Shown here: piece after piece, positions 23,301 through 33,664 of the stretch
Numbering within the stretch: position 1 is the first letter of the stretch
Layout of the letters: every line of letters begins with the position of its first letter
DNA from: Bidens hawaiensis
Lineage: Eukaryota; Streptophyta; Magnoliopsida; Asterales; Asteraceae
Length of the DNA stretch: 64,000 nucleotides
Assembly (NCBI GenBank): GCA_021521415.1
Contig: JAIQDT010002046.1
Span: forward strand, 23,501-87,500
Reading direction: 5' to 3'
Notes under the pieces: generated by a model
The model's input: the letters and a program-made list of their open reading frames with translations, nothing else
Told to the model about the DNA's origin: nothing
Databases searched by the model: none
Made by a program: the position numbers and the translations under genes

Positions 23301-26139
23301 TCACTGAGTATAGAGTTTTATGAACGAACTCGTGAGCAAGATGCATCATTGGGTTATGCTTTTGACCCGACACAAGCATCAGAAGCAAGTGTTGACCCAC
23401 ATGGGTCAGTTGGAGCGGTTGCGGGTCGCCGAGCCATAGCCCAAGGCAGTAGCTCGGAATTTGCTGAAGCTTTGTTTCGATATACTGCACCAGAAGAGGT
23501 ACATTAAGGGCGCATTTGTAGGCTTGTAAACAAACTTAATGAATACAAACGGAGCATGTTCACGTTCGTTTGTTTAACTTTAATCGAACAAACTATTGAG
23601 CACGGACAATTAAGCGAACATGGTTTTCTTGTTTTTGTTCTTGTTTGTTAAGAAAAATAACGTGTTTGTGTTCATTTGTTGACAATATAAACAAACGGTT
23701 CACAAATGTAAAGGAATGAACATAGCTGAAAATAGATGAACGGGCATAACTAAGCTAAAACCAGTTAAAAATAAATGCGAACAACATAAATGAATGTAAA
23801 CGAATGGTCACGAACATAATGAACAAACTAGACGTGTTCATGTTTGTTGACTTGCTCGTTTAACTAAATGAACAATTTTTTTTGTTCATGATTGTTTGAT
23901 CATTATATTAACAAATATATACAAGCTTCCCTGTCGAACGCTTCACTGAATGTTTGGGACATTTGCAGACCTAGGCATTTAGATAAAGTGATTCTGATTA
24001 TTACAATATGTATATTAATAAATAAAAAGTTAATTGACTAATTAATTTTACAGTTGATACTAAAAGAACCGAACGGAGCATGCTCATGTTAGTTTGCTCA
24101 TTTAACTTTAATTGAACAAATAGTCAAACACAAATAATTAAGCGATCGTGATTGTCTTGTGCTTGTTCTTTAAGAAAATTAACTTGTTCATGTTCGTTTA
24201 CGTTCGCCATTAACAACATAGACAAACGGCTCAGGGACTTAAACGAGTGAACATAGTTGAAAATAGATGAACGAACATAACTGAGCTAAAACTAGTAAAA
24301 AGTTAAATGTGGACGACAATGTGTTGGGCTTAGAAAAATTATCAAAACTAGATTAGGTTGTAATGGGCCTACATACTTTAATGAATATAATAATGAATGT
24401 AAACGAACAAACTTAAATAAACATAAGTGAGCGTAAAGGAACAAACGTAAACGAATTTGAATAAATGAACGATTGAGGCATATATTCATGTTTGTTCGTT
24501 TAACTAAAGAACACAAATCCACAGCAGTTAAACACCCTGTAACTTTCCAGAAGTCATTGATATGAATTTAAAGGTATCATTTTTCTTTTCCTTTAATATT
24601 ATTCTTTTTAACAGGTGATGACTTTTCCATCAACGTGTGGTGCTTGTGCTGTAAGCTGCGAGACTCGGATGTTCCTCACAAGTATCCTTTTTTTCTTATC
24701 ATCATTTATTACAAAATGAAGCACTTATAATTATAGTGATGACATCATCCTACCACAATTTCAGAATATGGTTACCTTAACTTTATTTAGAAATCCCTTA
24801 CTTTCAAGAAGTAATTGTCATGGCATCCACTTGTGATGCTTGTGGCTACCGTAATTCTGAGGTTCGTGTATGAAATTTTAAAGTCGTATTATTTTATGAT
24901 ACCCTTTTAGGTAGCATATTCTCATAGAATATTCTACTTTTTACAGTTAAAGCCAGGTGGCGCCATTCCTGCTAAGGGGAAGAAAGTTTCTGTTTCCGTT
25001 AAAAACACAATTGACTTGAGTCGTGATGTGATAAAGGTATGCATGAAACCGAAAAAGTCAAACTCAAACTAAACTGGCGGTTTTGGTTCGTGAAAACCGA
25101 ATTTTCGGTTCGATTGTGATTTTAATTTTCAGCCCAAAAAACTGAACTGGGTGTATAGATTTTTATTTTTAGTTTTAGATGTTCAGTAATCTATAAGAGT
25201 TCAATAAATAGTGTAACCCAAATATATAATAATCAGTTAACCATTAGTCAACACAAAGATTTAAGCCCAAATTCATTACTTTGGGTCATTTTTTTCCCTG
25301 CCCAAATGGTAAAACCGAAAAAACCAAAACCAAACAGTTTTCAAAAACTGATTTTTCGGTTTATGTTTGACAACCGACCTATGCAAACCCCTAGCTGCAA
25401 TCGAGTAAGTTGTTTATAGCATCTAAAATTCTAATTTTGTTTTTTGGTCAGTCGGATACTGCTAGTGTAATAATTCCCGAAATAGATTTGGAGTTAACAA
25501 GTGGCACTTTAGGAGGTATCGTTACAACTGTTGAAGGTTTGATTACAAAGATAAGTGAAGGTAATTAATATAAAGATTACACAAAACATGTTAGTTTCGG
25601 TTTTGTATAATCAAATTGTTTTGTGCATTATAGCTCTTGAGAGTGCACGGGTTTACTTTTGGAGATAGTTTAGAAGAGGGCCGAAAAAACAAGTGGCTGG
25701 ACTTCAGAACTAGGCTTACTAAGGTATTCATTTGCAGTGCTATTGTTTTTTAATATAACTATCGTATTAATTGAAAAATAAAATGAAATTGTTTTTTTTT
25801 AATGTTCTTTTAGCTTTTGAGTCTTGAAGAACCGTGGACCTTGATCATGGATGATGCACTGGCAAACTCTTTCGTTGCTCCAGCTTGTGATGATATTAAA
25901 GACGATCATCAGTTAACAAGTACGTTTGTTTTTTTAAAAACCCACAAAAGTCTAGTTAATTACAAATCTCGCCACTTGCATAATATTTATGGATGTAAAA
26001 ATTAATATTAATGGTTATGGTGTATTACACAGTTGAGGAATACGAGAGGAGTTGGGAACAAAACGAGGAGTTAGGTTTGAACGATATGGACACCTCTGCG
26101 GCTGATGCTGCTTATAACTCCACCGAAAGCGCTTCATGA
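20363..26139 (+). CDS. ZPR1: ZPR1 zinc-finger protein, 16 exons
   Basis: ZPR1 proteins bind translation elongation factor eEF1A, act in its folding and move between cytoplasm and nucleus on growth signals. I placed the exons at 20363-20458, 20580-20624, 20703-20743, 20888-20969, 21363-21407, 21517-21573, 21691-21750, 21827-21954, 23279-23498, 24615-24681, 24791-24861, 24947-25036, 25452-25560, 25644-25723, 25814-25919 and 26033-26139, all GT-AG. They give 467 residues, near the roughly 490 of plant relatives. The family's duplicated zinc-finger plus ZPR1-domain layout is visible: C26-x2-C29..C55-x2-C58 and C266-x2-C269..C295-x2-C298, with [13 protein letters not shown] in the first half. The start is the only in-frame ATG. 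The oddity is the normal acceptor for exon 14 (25634), which would shift the frame. An AG ten bases later keeps it but drops about four residues. Confidence 0.9.
21955..23278 (+). other. Long intron 8 of ZPR1 carrying repeat-like sequence
   Basis: This is a 1.3-kb intron, far longer than its neighbours. At 22155-22200 and 22480-22570 it has GAGCTTGAGCTCGTTT / GCTCGAGCTCGTTTATT-like inverted, self-similar pieces around an AT-rich core, suggesting an old non-autonomous DNA element. No coding homology. Confidence 0.45.
23520..24535 (+). repeat. Two diverged copies of a GTTCGTTTG-rich repeat inside ZPR1 intron 9
   Basis: The blocks at 23540-23900 and 24070-24520 share order and wording: ACGGAGCATG, GTTTAACTTTAATYGAACAAA, AATTAAGCGA, CTTGTTCTT..AAGAAAA, ACATAGYTGAAAATAGATGAACG, and a final CATGTTTGTT..TTTAACTAAA. 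Both are full of short inverted TGTTCG/CGAACA motifs. This points to either two insertions of one non-autonomous element or an internal duplication. Confidence 0.7.
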
Positions 26140-26345
26140 TATCTACAAATTGCTTATTACTGATGGGCCTGAAATCCTAAAATTTATATTTCCAATGTTA
26201 GTTCTTGTGCCATTTTTTTGTCACATGTGGTTTAAGGTCTCTTGTGAAGGCCTTTTGTATTTGTTTGTGTTCTATTTATGTTTTCCTTTTTGTGGATGTT
26301 TTCAGATTTAGTGACCAATGCATTTGACACAATTTACAAATCAAT
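26140..26345 (+). other. 3' untranslated and flanking sequence of ZPR1
   Basis: These 206 bp are T-rich after the TGA. No perfect AATAAA is seen; TTTGTATTTGTTTGTGTT is the best T-rich processing region. The next sequence is truncated element D, so little of the native downstream flank remains. Confidence 0.5.
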
Positions 26346-29300
26346 TTAAGCAGTGCTAAGGTTCAACTTTGTACCGAGAGCTTGTTGGAAGCTTTTCCAG
26401 AAATGAGACGTAAAACAACTGTCTCGATCAGATATTATAGACAGTGGTACTCCATGCAAAGCGACAATGGTGTTTACATAGATACGCGCTAATCTATCCA
26501 TAGAATACGACTCATTGATGGGTATAAAGTGTGCGGATTTTGTCAATCGATCCACAATTACCCATATTGCATTTTGTTGTCGAGTCTTCTTCGGGAGTTT
26601 GGTAATGAAATCCATAGTAATCAACTCCCAATTCCATACGGGAAGTTCGGGTTGCTAGCAATCTTGAAGGTCTTTGATGTTCAGCCTTGACTTTCAAACA
26701 AGTCAAACATTTCGCAACATGCGAAGCAACATCCCTTTTCATTCCATTCCACCAATAGTTTGCCTTTAGGTTGTGGTACATTTTATCACTTCCGGGATGT
26801 ATCATGTATTTCGACTTGTGAGCTTCGTTCAAGATTTTCTCACACAAACCTCCAACGATTGGTACCCAAATCCTATTGCCGAGTCTAAGGATACCGTCAT
26901 CACCTTTGACTAACGAGTCAATGGTGCCATTGCGTTTTTCATCGGAGATTTGGTTTTCTTTTATCGCTTGAGTTTGCGCGGATTTAATTTTCTCAAAGAG
27001 ATCAATTTGAAGTTCTAGGCGCAAAGCTCGAACCCTTTTGGGTTTTTCATGCTCATTACGACTTAAGGCATCGGCCACGACGTTGGCCTTGCCTTCATGA
27101 TACACAATCTCGCAATCATAATCGTTAAGAGTCTCCATCCATCGTCGTTGGCGCATGTTGAGCTCTTTTTGATCAAAAATATGTTTCAAAATCCTATGAT
27201 CAGTGTACACAGTAAATCGTACTCCGTAGAGATAGTGCCTCCAAATATTAAGTGCAAAGATTATGGCGCCTAACTCTAGATCGTGAGTCGTGTAATTCTT
27301 TTCGTGTACTTTTAATTGACGAGAGGCGTAAGCAATTATCTTCTTGCGTTGCATTAGTACGCATCCCAAACCCGAATGGGACGCGACACTAAAGACTACA
27401 AAGTCGTCAGTACCTTCTGGCAAAGCCAAGATAGGTGTTTGGGTAAGTTTTTGTTTGAGTATATCGAACGCCTCTTGTTGCTTCGTTCCCCATTCATACT
27501 TGATGTTTTTACGAGTTAAGGAAGTTAAGGGAACGGCGATACGAGAGAAGTTTTCGATGAACCTACGGTAATAGCCGGCCAAACCTACGAAACTTCGGAT
27601 CTCAGTTGGCGACTTCGGGATCTCCCATTTAGAGATAGCTTCAATCTTAGCGGGGTCCACTTGAATACCGTTAACATTGATAATGTGACCAAGAAATTGC
27701 ACCTCGTGCAACCAGAACTCGCATTTTGAGAACTTGGCGTACAACTTCTCGGTTCTAAGAATTTCAAGCAAAGTAAGAAGGTGGATTTCATGATCGGCCT
27801 TAGACTTAGAGTAAATGAGTATGTCGTCGATGAACACGATAAAAAATTTATCTAAGTAAGGCTTGCAAATACGGTTCATCATATCCATGAATGCGGCCGG
27901 AGCATTAGTAAGTCCAAACGGAATAACCGTGAACTCATTATATTCATACCTCGTTCGGAAAGCAGTCTTTGCAATGTCTTCAGATTGAACTTTAAGTTAG
28001 TGATAGCCGGAACGAATATCGATTTTTGAAAAGAAGCTAGCACCTTGAAGTTGGTCGAAAAGATCATCAATACAAGGGAGTGTATATCGGTTTTTGATTG
28101 TGACTTTATTTAATGCACGATAGTCAATACACATCCTCATGGAACCGTCCTTCTTCTTGACGAATAGAATCGGTGCTCCCCAAGGCGACGAACTCGGTCG
28201 AATGAAACCTTTTTCAAGAAGTTCATCGAGTTGTTTCTTTAACTCCTTCATTTCGGTTGGCGCTAAGCGGTATGAAGCTTTGGCGATTGGAGCAGTACCG
28301 GGAACCAGATCGATTCTGAATTCTACTTCGCGATCGGGAGGAATACCAGGGACTTCATCCGGAAATACGTCAGAAAAGTTAGAAACAATAGGAACGTCTT
28401 TGATTTCTTTTGGCTTAGACTCTTCAGTGACGTAGGCCATGAATGCGAGGTATCCTTGATTTAAACATTTGTTAGCCCTAATCATAGAGATTATGCTAAC
28501 TTGTCCAGCGTTTTTGTCCCCTTCAATTCGAATCGTTCGTTTATCGGGGGCTTGAAGTTCAACAGTTTTGCTATTGCAGATAATACGGGCATGGTTATCG
28601 GATAACCAATCCATACCAAGTACAATATCAAAACCAGCCAATCTCATGGGTAACAAACAAATAGGTAACAAATAACCAGCTAAAAGGATTTTTCCGTTTT
28701 CAAGGGCTTCGGAGATCATAACGATTTCACCGCTAGCAGTCTCGACATTTAGAGTTTTATCTAACTTAGTTAATGGTTCGTTTAATAGACTACAGAAACT
28801 ATAATCTATAAAACTCAAGTTGGCACCCAAATCAAATAAAACTCTAGCATAGGTGTCGTTGACTAAAAACGTACCAGTTATGGTTTCTGGCACGTCAGCG
28901 GCCCTTTTTGTGTCGAGTACAAAGACTCGAGCGTTTCCCTTTTTGTCCTTGCCACTTCCACCCGCACCACCAGCAGCGGGCTTGTTCTTTGGGCACTCAA
29001 AACTTAAATGGCCCATCTCCTTGCAGTTAAAGCAAGTCATCCTCTTCTTCCAGCAATCAGCAGCATCGTGACCCGTGCGATGGCATGGTTCACATACTTT
29101 AAGAGGTGGGGCGAAATTACAACGTCCCTTGTGATACCTCCTACAAGTCTTGCATTGTGGGGCGTTTGAATTAAATCGGATTTGGTTCACGCCCTTTCCC
29201 TTAAATCGATTATTCCCTCCACTTGTTCTTCCTTAAGTCGTTGGTGTCGTAACCTTCTTGTCTTCTTCTTTGTTACGAACCATGCCGCCCATTGGATAAC

Positions 29301-30130
29301 CGGCCAACTCCATCGCAGAGTCAGCGGTTTGTGGTAGGTGAGGCCATACCATGTCGCAGATTTCCCGCGGGAGTCGCCAAATATATCGCGTGACTTTGCT
29401 GGACTCAAGGTGAACCAGCTGGGGAACAAGGCGACAATACTCATGGAACTTGGTATTGTATTCGCGGAGGTTTGTCCCAACGACCTTGAGATTCAAAAAT
29501 TTCGTTTGAATCTGATCGGTCTCGTGCATGGGATAGAACTTGGCCATAAATAAGGCTTTAAAATCTTCCCAACTTAAACCATACAAAACATCTCTCCATT
29601 TGCTCATTAACAGAGCATTCCACCACTCCAACACTTCACCCTTAAACATAAGGGCTGAATACTGAATTTTCTCGACCTCAGAACACTTACTAGTAATCAC
29701 TATTGTTTCCATCTCCTCGAGCCACCTCACTGTTGAAATGGGTCCCTTGTCACCATGGAACTCTTTCGGTCCATAGTACTTGAAGTATTTGAATGAACAA
29801 CCACTTATTTTGAGTTTCTTGAACTCATGTCTAACTCCGCCGTCGGCGTTAGACTCATGCAAGCTTTCCTCGACACGAGACGGTTTTGGTCGAGACCTTT
29901 CGGATTTTTGAAAGGGATGAACAAAAGGGTTAGCAGTTCGTGAATGCCTAGATTGTCTAGATTGAGATCTAAACCCTGATTCTTCCCTAACAGCATCTTT
30001 AATCATCTTGAATTTTATTCATATATTTCTCGGGAATTTCTTCCTCTTGCTCGTTCTCGGGGCCTTTCCCCTTATCTTTCATTTCTTTTTCTTTACAAGC
30101 ATTCTCATTATTATTGCTTTGTTCAAACAT
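26346..30130 (-). pseudogene. gag-pol of element D, truncated in integrase
   Basis: Reading from ATG at 30130, the order is gag (WWNALLMSKWRDVLYGLSWE), knuckle [14 protein letters not shown], protease, reverse transcriptase with FIDDILIYS, RNase H ([15 protein letters not shown]), integrase zinc site ([14 protein letters not shown]) and part of the integrase core. Gag and pol share one frame. The lesions are a shift near 30005, a TAA at 29233, protease DSG changed to DLG (about 28830), a TAA in reverse transcriptase at 27997, the expected RNase H aspartate changed to valine (FSVASHSG), and a 2-bp loss at about 26656. The sequence stops in the integrase core at 26348. It encoded the enzymes for reverse transcription and insertion; it is inactive now. 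Confidence 0.9.
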
Positions 30131-30377
30131 TTTCTTTTTATCTTTTTCAATTAGTCTGAAAATAACAATATTTCTTTCAAACACACTTTTTATTTATTAC
30201 ACATTATATATATCCAAAAGATATATATATTTTACAATACATATATATATCGTTCTTACAATATATATATATAGCTAGTCCTATCATTACATAAGAACGT
30301 TTCAAACGTTCTTTATTCATACACATAACATACCAAACTATTTTACACATATAACTTCACATCTTACTCCACCATCT
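30131..30377 (-). other. Short AT-rich spacer between pre-gag ORF and gag of D
   Basis: It contains ATATATAT-rich sequence and no ORF. In E the corresponding spacer is longer. A separate upstream ORF with its own stop fits this gap. Confidence 0.5.
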
Positions 30378-31546
30378 TTAGTCCTTCAAGAACTTCTTCA
30401 CAACCTTCGTTAGTTTGTTGCACTTACGAAAGAGAGCCTCTCCAACTTTCTTCTTTTTCTTCTCTTTCTCATCTACCTTCTTCCTCCAGTCGTCGGTCTC
30501 ATGCAATGCACGATCCAGATGTTCCTCATACGACTGCGGGATTATGTTAGGGTATCCGTACTGCGGAGGTGGGTCACGATAACCCAGCGTTACCATCTCG
30601 TAATGGTTTCTCGGCTCCGGATACGGAACATAAGTCTGATAAGATGCAAGGTAGAGGTAGGTCTTGGCAGCTTGGTTCAGCTCACGAGTTTCATCGGCTT
30701 GTTCTTGAATTGAAGGAATTCTCCCTTGAAATGGCGGGAAGCTTGACGAAGCTTGGTTCCTTAGTTGCTCCAAATATTGAACATATGGATCGACGGAACC
30801 GTAGCTTGGATTTCTGGAAGTGAGTGATCCATTCATTGAGCTTGTCATCTCGTTAGAGTTCTCAGGATGCTCTTCTTCCATTTCTTCCTCGGACTCCTCC
30901 ACAGGGTCCTCATCATTTTCTTCGGGATCTTCTTCCTCATAGGGATCCTCCTCTTCAATGGGTTCTTCTTCCTTAGGTTCATCTTCATCTTCCTCCATTT
31001 GTTGTGTCGTTTCGTTCTCCATTGGGGCATCTTGAAAGTTTCGTAGGGCATCATTACCCTCATCTTGGGCTTGCGGGACGGCCCTTCGATATTGTTTGGT
31101 TGGGAGCTAACATCGTTGAAAGTAGAGCTTCCGGTAAACCATCGGCATGGGTCGGAATGACACTGCATCCAGTCAGAGGACGGGCTTCGTGGTTCTTCCT
31201 TTATGGGTCGGTTTGAAAGGAAGTTATAGGATGGGTGTGCATTTGGGAAATATCCTGTGGGATAGTTTTGTGGTTCTTGTGATGGTTGATACATCTGTAT
31301 GGTTGGTGGGTGATAGTTGGAGTGTCTCGGTGGCTCAACACTTGGCTTGGGTGGACTATCGGGTACTTCTATCGGGAAATGCTTACTTCCGGGGTAATAC
31401 AAGGGTTTGGACAAGTCTCATACCACGTCTTGATCAAAGAACGCTTCATAATATCCATCGCCCATGTTATCCTCGGGAAAAGGTTCGGCTATACCGGCTT
31501 CCTTGGCCTTGCGAGTAAAATTCTCCATAAGAGCTTTGAATGACAT
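30378..31546 (-). pseudogene. Pre-gag ORF of element D, with one stop and one frameshift
   Basis: The ATG at 31546 opens MSFKALMENFTRKAKEAGIA. A TGA at about 31420 and a shift near 31020 interrupt about 385 codons that are otherwise open to 30378. The first half is Pro/Ser/Tyr-rich (PDSPPKPSVEPPRHSNYHPP). The middle is extremely acidic, with long Glu/Asp runs. The end is basic and Lys-rich (EKEKKKKKVGEALF..KKFLKD), possibly coiled coil. It lies between the PBS and gag, on the same strand. No known domain is recognised. Its position and loose similarity to the pre-gag ORF of E suggest a family-specific accessory protein. An alternative is a captured host exon. Confidence 0.6.
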
Positions 31547-31692
31547 CTAACAATTTTGGGTGGTTTAGAATGTAGAGAGGGATAGAAAGGTTACCGGCCT
31601 ATCTTATCCTTAAAACAAATAATCAGATAGTTTCCTATACTTGGATCGAATCTTGGGTATTGTTTTATGATACCCAATTCGCTAAGATCGAT

Positions 31693-31705
31693 GGCTCTGA
31701 TACCA
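31693..31705 (-). other. Primer-binding site of element D
   Basis: On the minus strand it reads TGGTATCAGAGCC three bases from the LTR end, again initiator-Met tRNA type. Confidence 0.9.
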
Positions 31706-31708
31706 ACC

Positions 31709-33624
31709 TGTCACACCCCCATCTTAGGCCTAGGAGTATGATCCATAGTTGGTACCAAAAGTGTAAATAAATCAGAGTTACATTAATTTAGCGGAAGTCT
31801 TATAAAACTTGTGGGTTTAATTTGTAAATATTTACATTAAACAAAAGTTGGGATTTTAAAAGATTCCCAAACTTAAGTACAAAAGATTACATGTTTTTAC
31901 ATTACAAAAACCACCATCATTATATATTAAGGTTTGAACAAAAGATCCGAGCCATCGGATTTTATTACTTCGTCATTTCCAAGTTCTAGCTTTGTTCACC
32001 TGCAAAATGTAATAAAATACGTCAGCAACGAATGCTGGTGAACACACTGACGCAAAAATATTTCTTTTACTTTATTACCCCTCGAGACTACGCCTGCCTT
32101 GACCCAACGTGGCTTAGGAATAACAAAGTCAAATAACACATCATAAATATGAGCTTTTACGCTAGGTCACCTCAGCAAACACCGCAACGTTCAACTTAGT
32201 TAAGTACCTGTAAATATACACAACGTTCGTACTCCATGCAGGAGAGCGTCCTACGACCAAGGGTGGTGCGATCATGCCCATACATCGCATAGTACCACCT
32301 ATGTAAGGATCCAGACATACGTATACCACAGCCTGAGGGCTAGGTTTATACCCTTTATTTATAACGGTTTTAGGAACACATAGTTCCTTGTAAACAATTT
32401 CAAATAACAAGTTTGACTCATTTTAAAATAAGTAGAAGTTTGGGGGCGTATTCACCTTGTCTCTTTAGGATCAGCTTCACTCACCGTCCAAGGGTCTTTT
32501 CCTTTCTTTATCTCGTACCTATAGTACGAGTATAAATATTTGTTAGTCGGATACACGATCCGGCTTAAGACCTTTAGTCTTATATCTCAATCCTCGATTG
32601 AACCTTTAGTTCAATTCTTATTTACTTGAAAACCTTTAGTTTAAAAGTAAATTATAAACCTTTAGTTTATATTAAAAAAAAAACCCGACGTTTCTTCTTC
32701 TCCAAGAAACGTAATCATTTTCTTTTATTATTTAAGAATACTCTTTATTCATTAAATAATATTTTCATAAAAAAGAATATATACATATATACTTACACAC
32801 ATATATATGTTATCACAATATTCAATATTTATTATTTCATTTATTTCTTTGTTATGTTTTCTTTTCTTTTATCGAGGTATCGAGTATAACCTCGACTTAA
32901 GGCTTAAGCCTTTAATATAATATTGAATTCATCATTATGCCTAACCTTAAGTGGCGTATAGAAACTCTAGAGAATTGGGCAGCACTCAGACGCCACTTTA
33001 CTTTTCTCGATCAACTTTGATATGCCAACTTCAACACTCGTCGGCACGTCTTTCGGGACTCTTTGCCATAACAACGCCTTCTTGATGAATGAGGGTGGAG
33101 GGTGGCACAAACTTCGAGGAAACGGTATACACAAACAAGAGATCGAGGCACGCTTATCGAGGCAAATCGTTTTTATGATTGTCGGGTTGTAGTGAGAAGC
33201 TAGAGAGAGTTGAGAGAGCATGTTTGGATGTGTAAAATGAACACCCCATGGCTGCTATTTATAGACGAAATTTTGGTCCCTATCGCGATACGCGATAGGT
33301 TCCTCAGCAGACCTATTGCGTATCGCGATACAGGTCTCCTGACTCACAGCGTAGACCTGCCACGTGTCGACACGTGGCAACACGTGGCAGCAGTGTTGCC
33401 ACGTGGTGACACGTGGCAGGCACCAGTGCCACGTGGCACACGTGTCAACATGTGTCAGGTACCCCCATCGCGATACGCGATGGGGCTCTCCTCTGACTTA
33501 TCGCGTAGCGCGATGGTCAGGAAATTAGAATTTTCAATTTAACCCTCAACTTTGGAATTTGCAATTTTAGTCACTAGACTTTGGAAAGTTGATACTTTGA
33601 ACTCGAAATTTTCACGTTGTTACA
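31709..33624 (-). repeat. LTR of element D with promoter
   Basis: It is 1916 bp, TG..CA on the minus strand (TGTAACAACG ... GGGGTGTGACA). A TATAAATA box (minus strand) lies at 33256-33263. Upstream in transcription sense are repeated palindromes of the type ATCGCGATACGCGAT (33280-33330, 33465-33515) and a dense CACGTG array. The ends, PBS context and promoter layout are shared with the LTR of E. Confidence 0.92.
33361..33444 (-). promoter_or_regulatory. Array of seven CACGTG (G-box) cores in the D LTR
   Basis: CACGTG starts at 33361, 33371, 33381, 33400, 33410, 33430 and 33439. Most are in the wider form CACGTGGC or GCCACGTGG, the classic binding site of plant bZIP/bHLH factors and an ABRE-like context. 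They sit about 100-190 bp upstream of the LTR TATA box on the minus strand. Confidence 0.85.
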
Positions 33625-33637
33625 TCCTCCCCACCTT
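33625..33637 (-). other. Polypurine tract of element D
   Basis: On the minus strand AAGGTGGGGAGGA abuts the LTR start and is identical to the tract of E. Confidence 0.9.
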
Positions 33638-33664
33638 GAAACAAATCTCATCCTCGAGATTGCT

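Noticed and set aside
28139..31543. Plus-strand ORFs opposite the D gag-pol and pre-gag ORF
   Set aside because: They are shadows of minus-strand coding sequence with no homology of their own.
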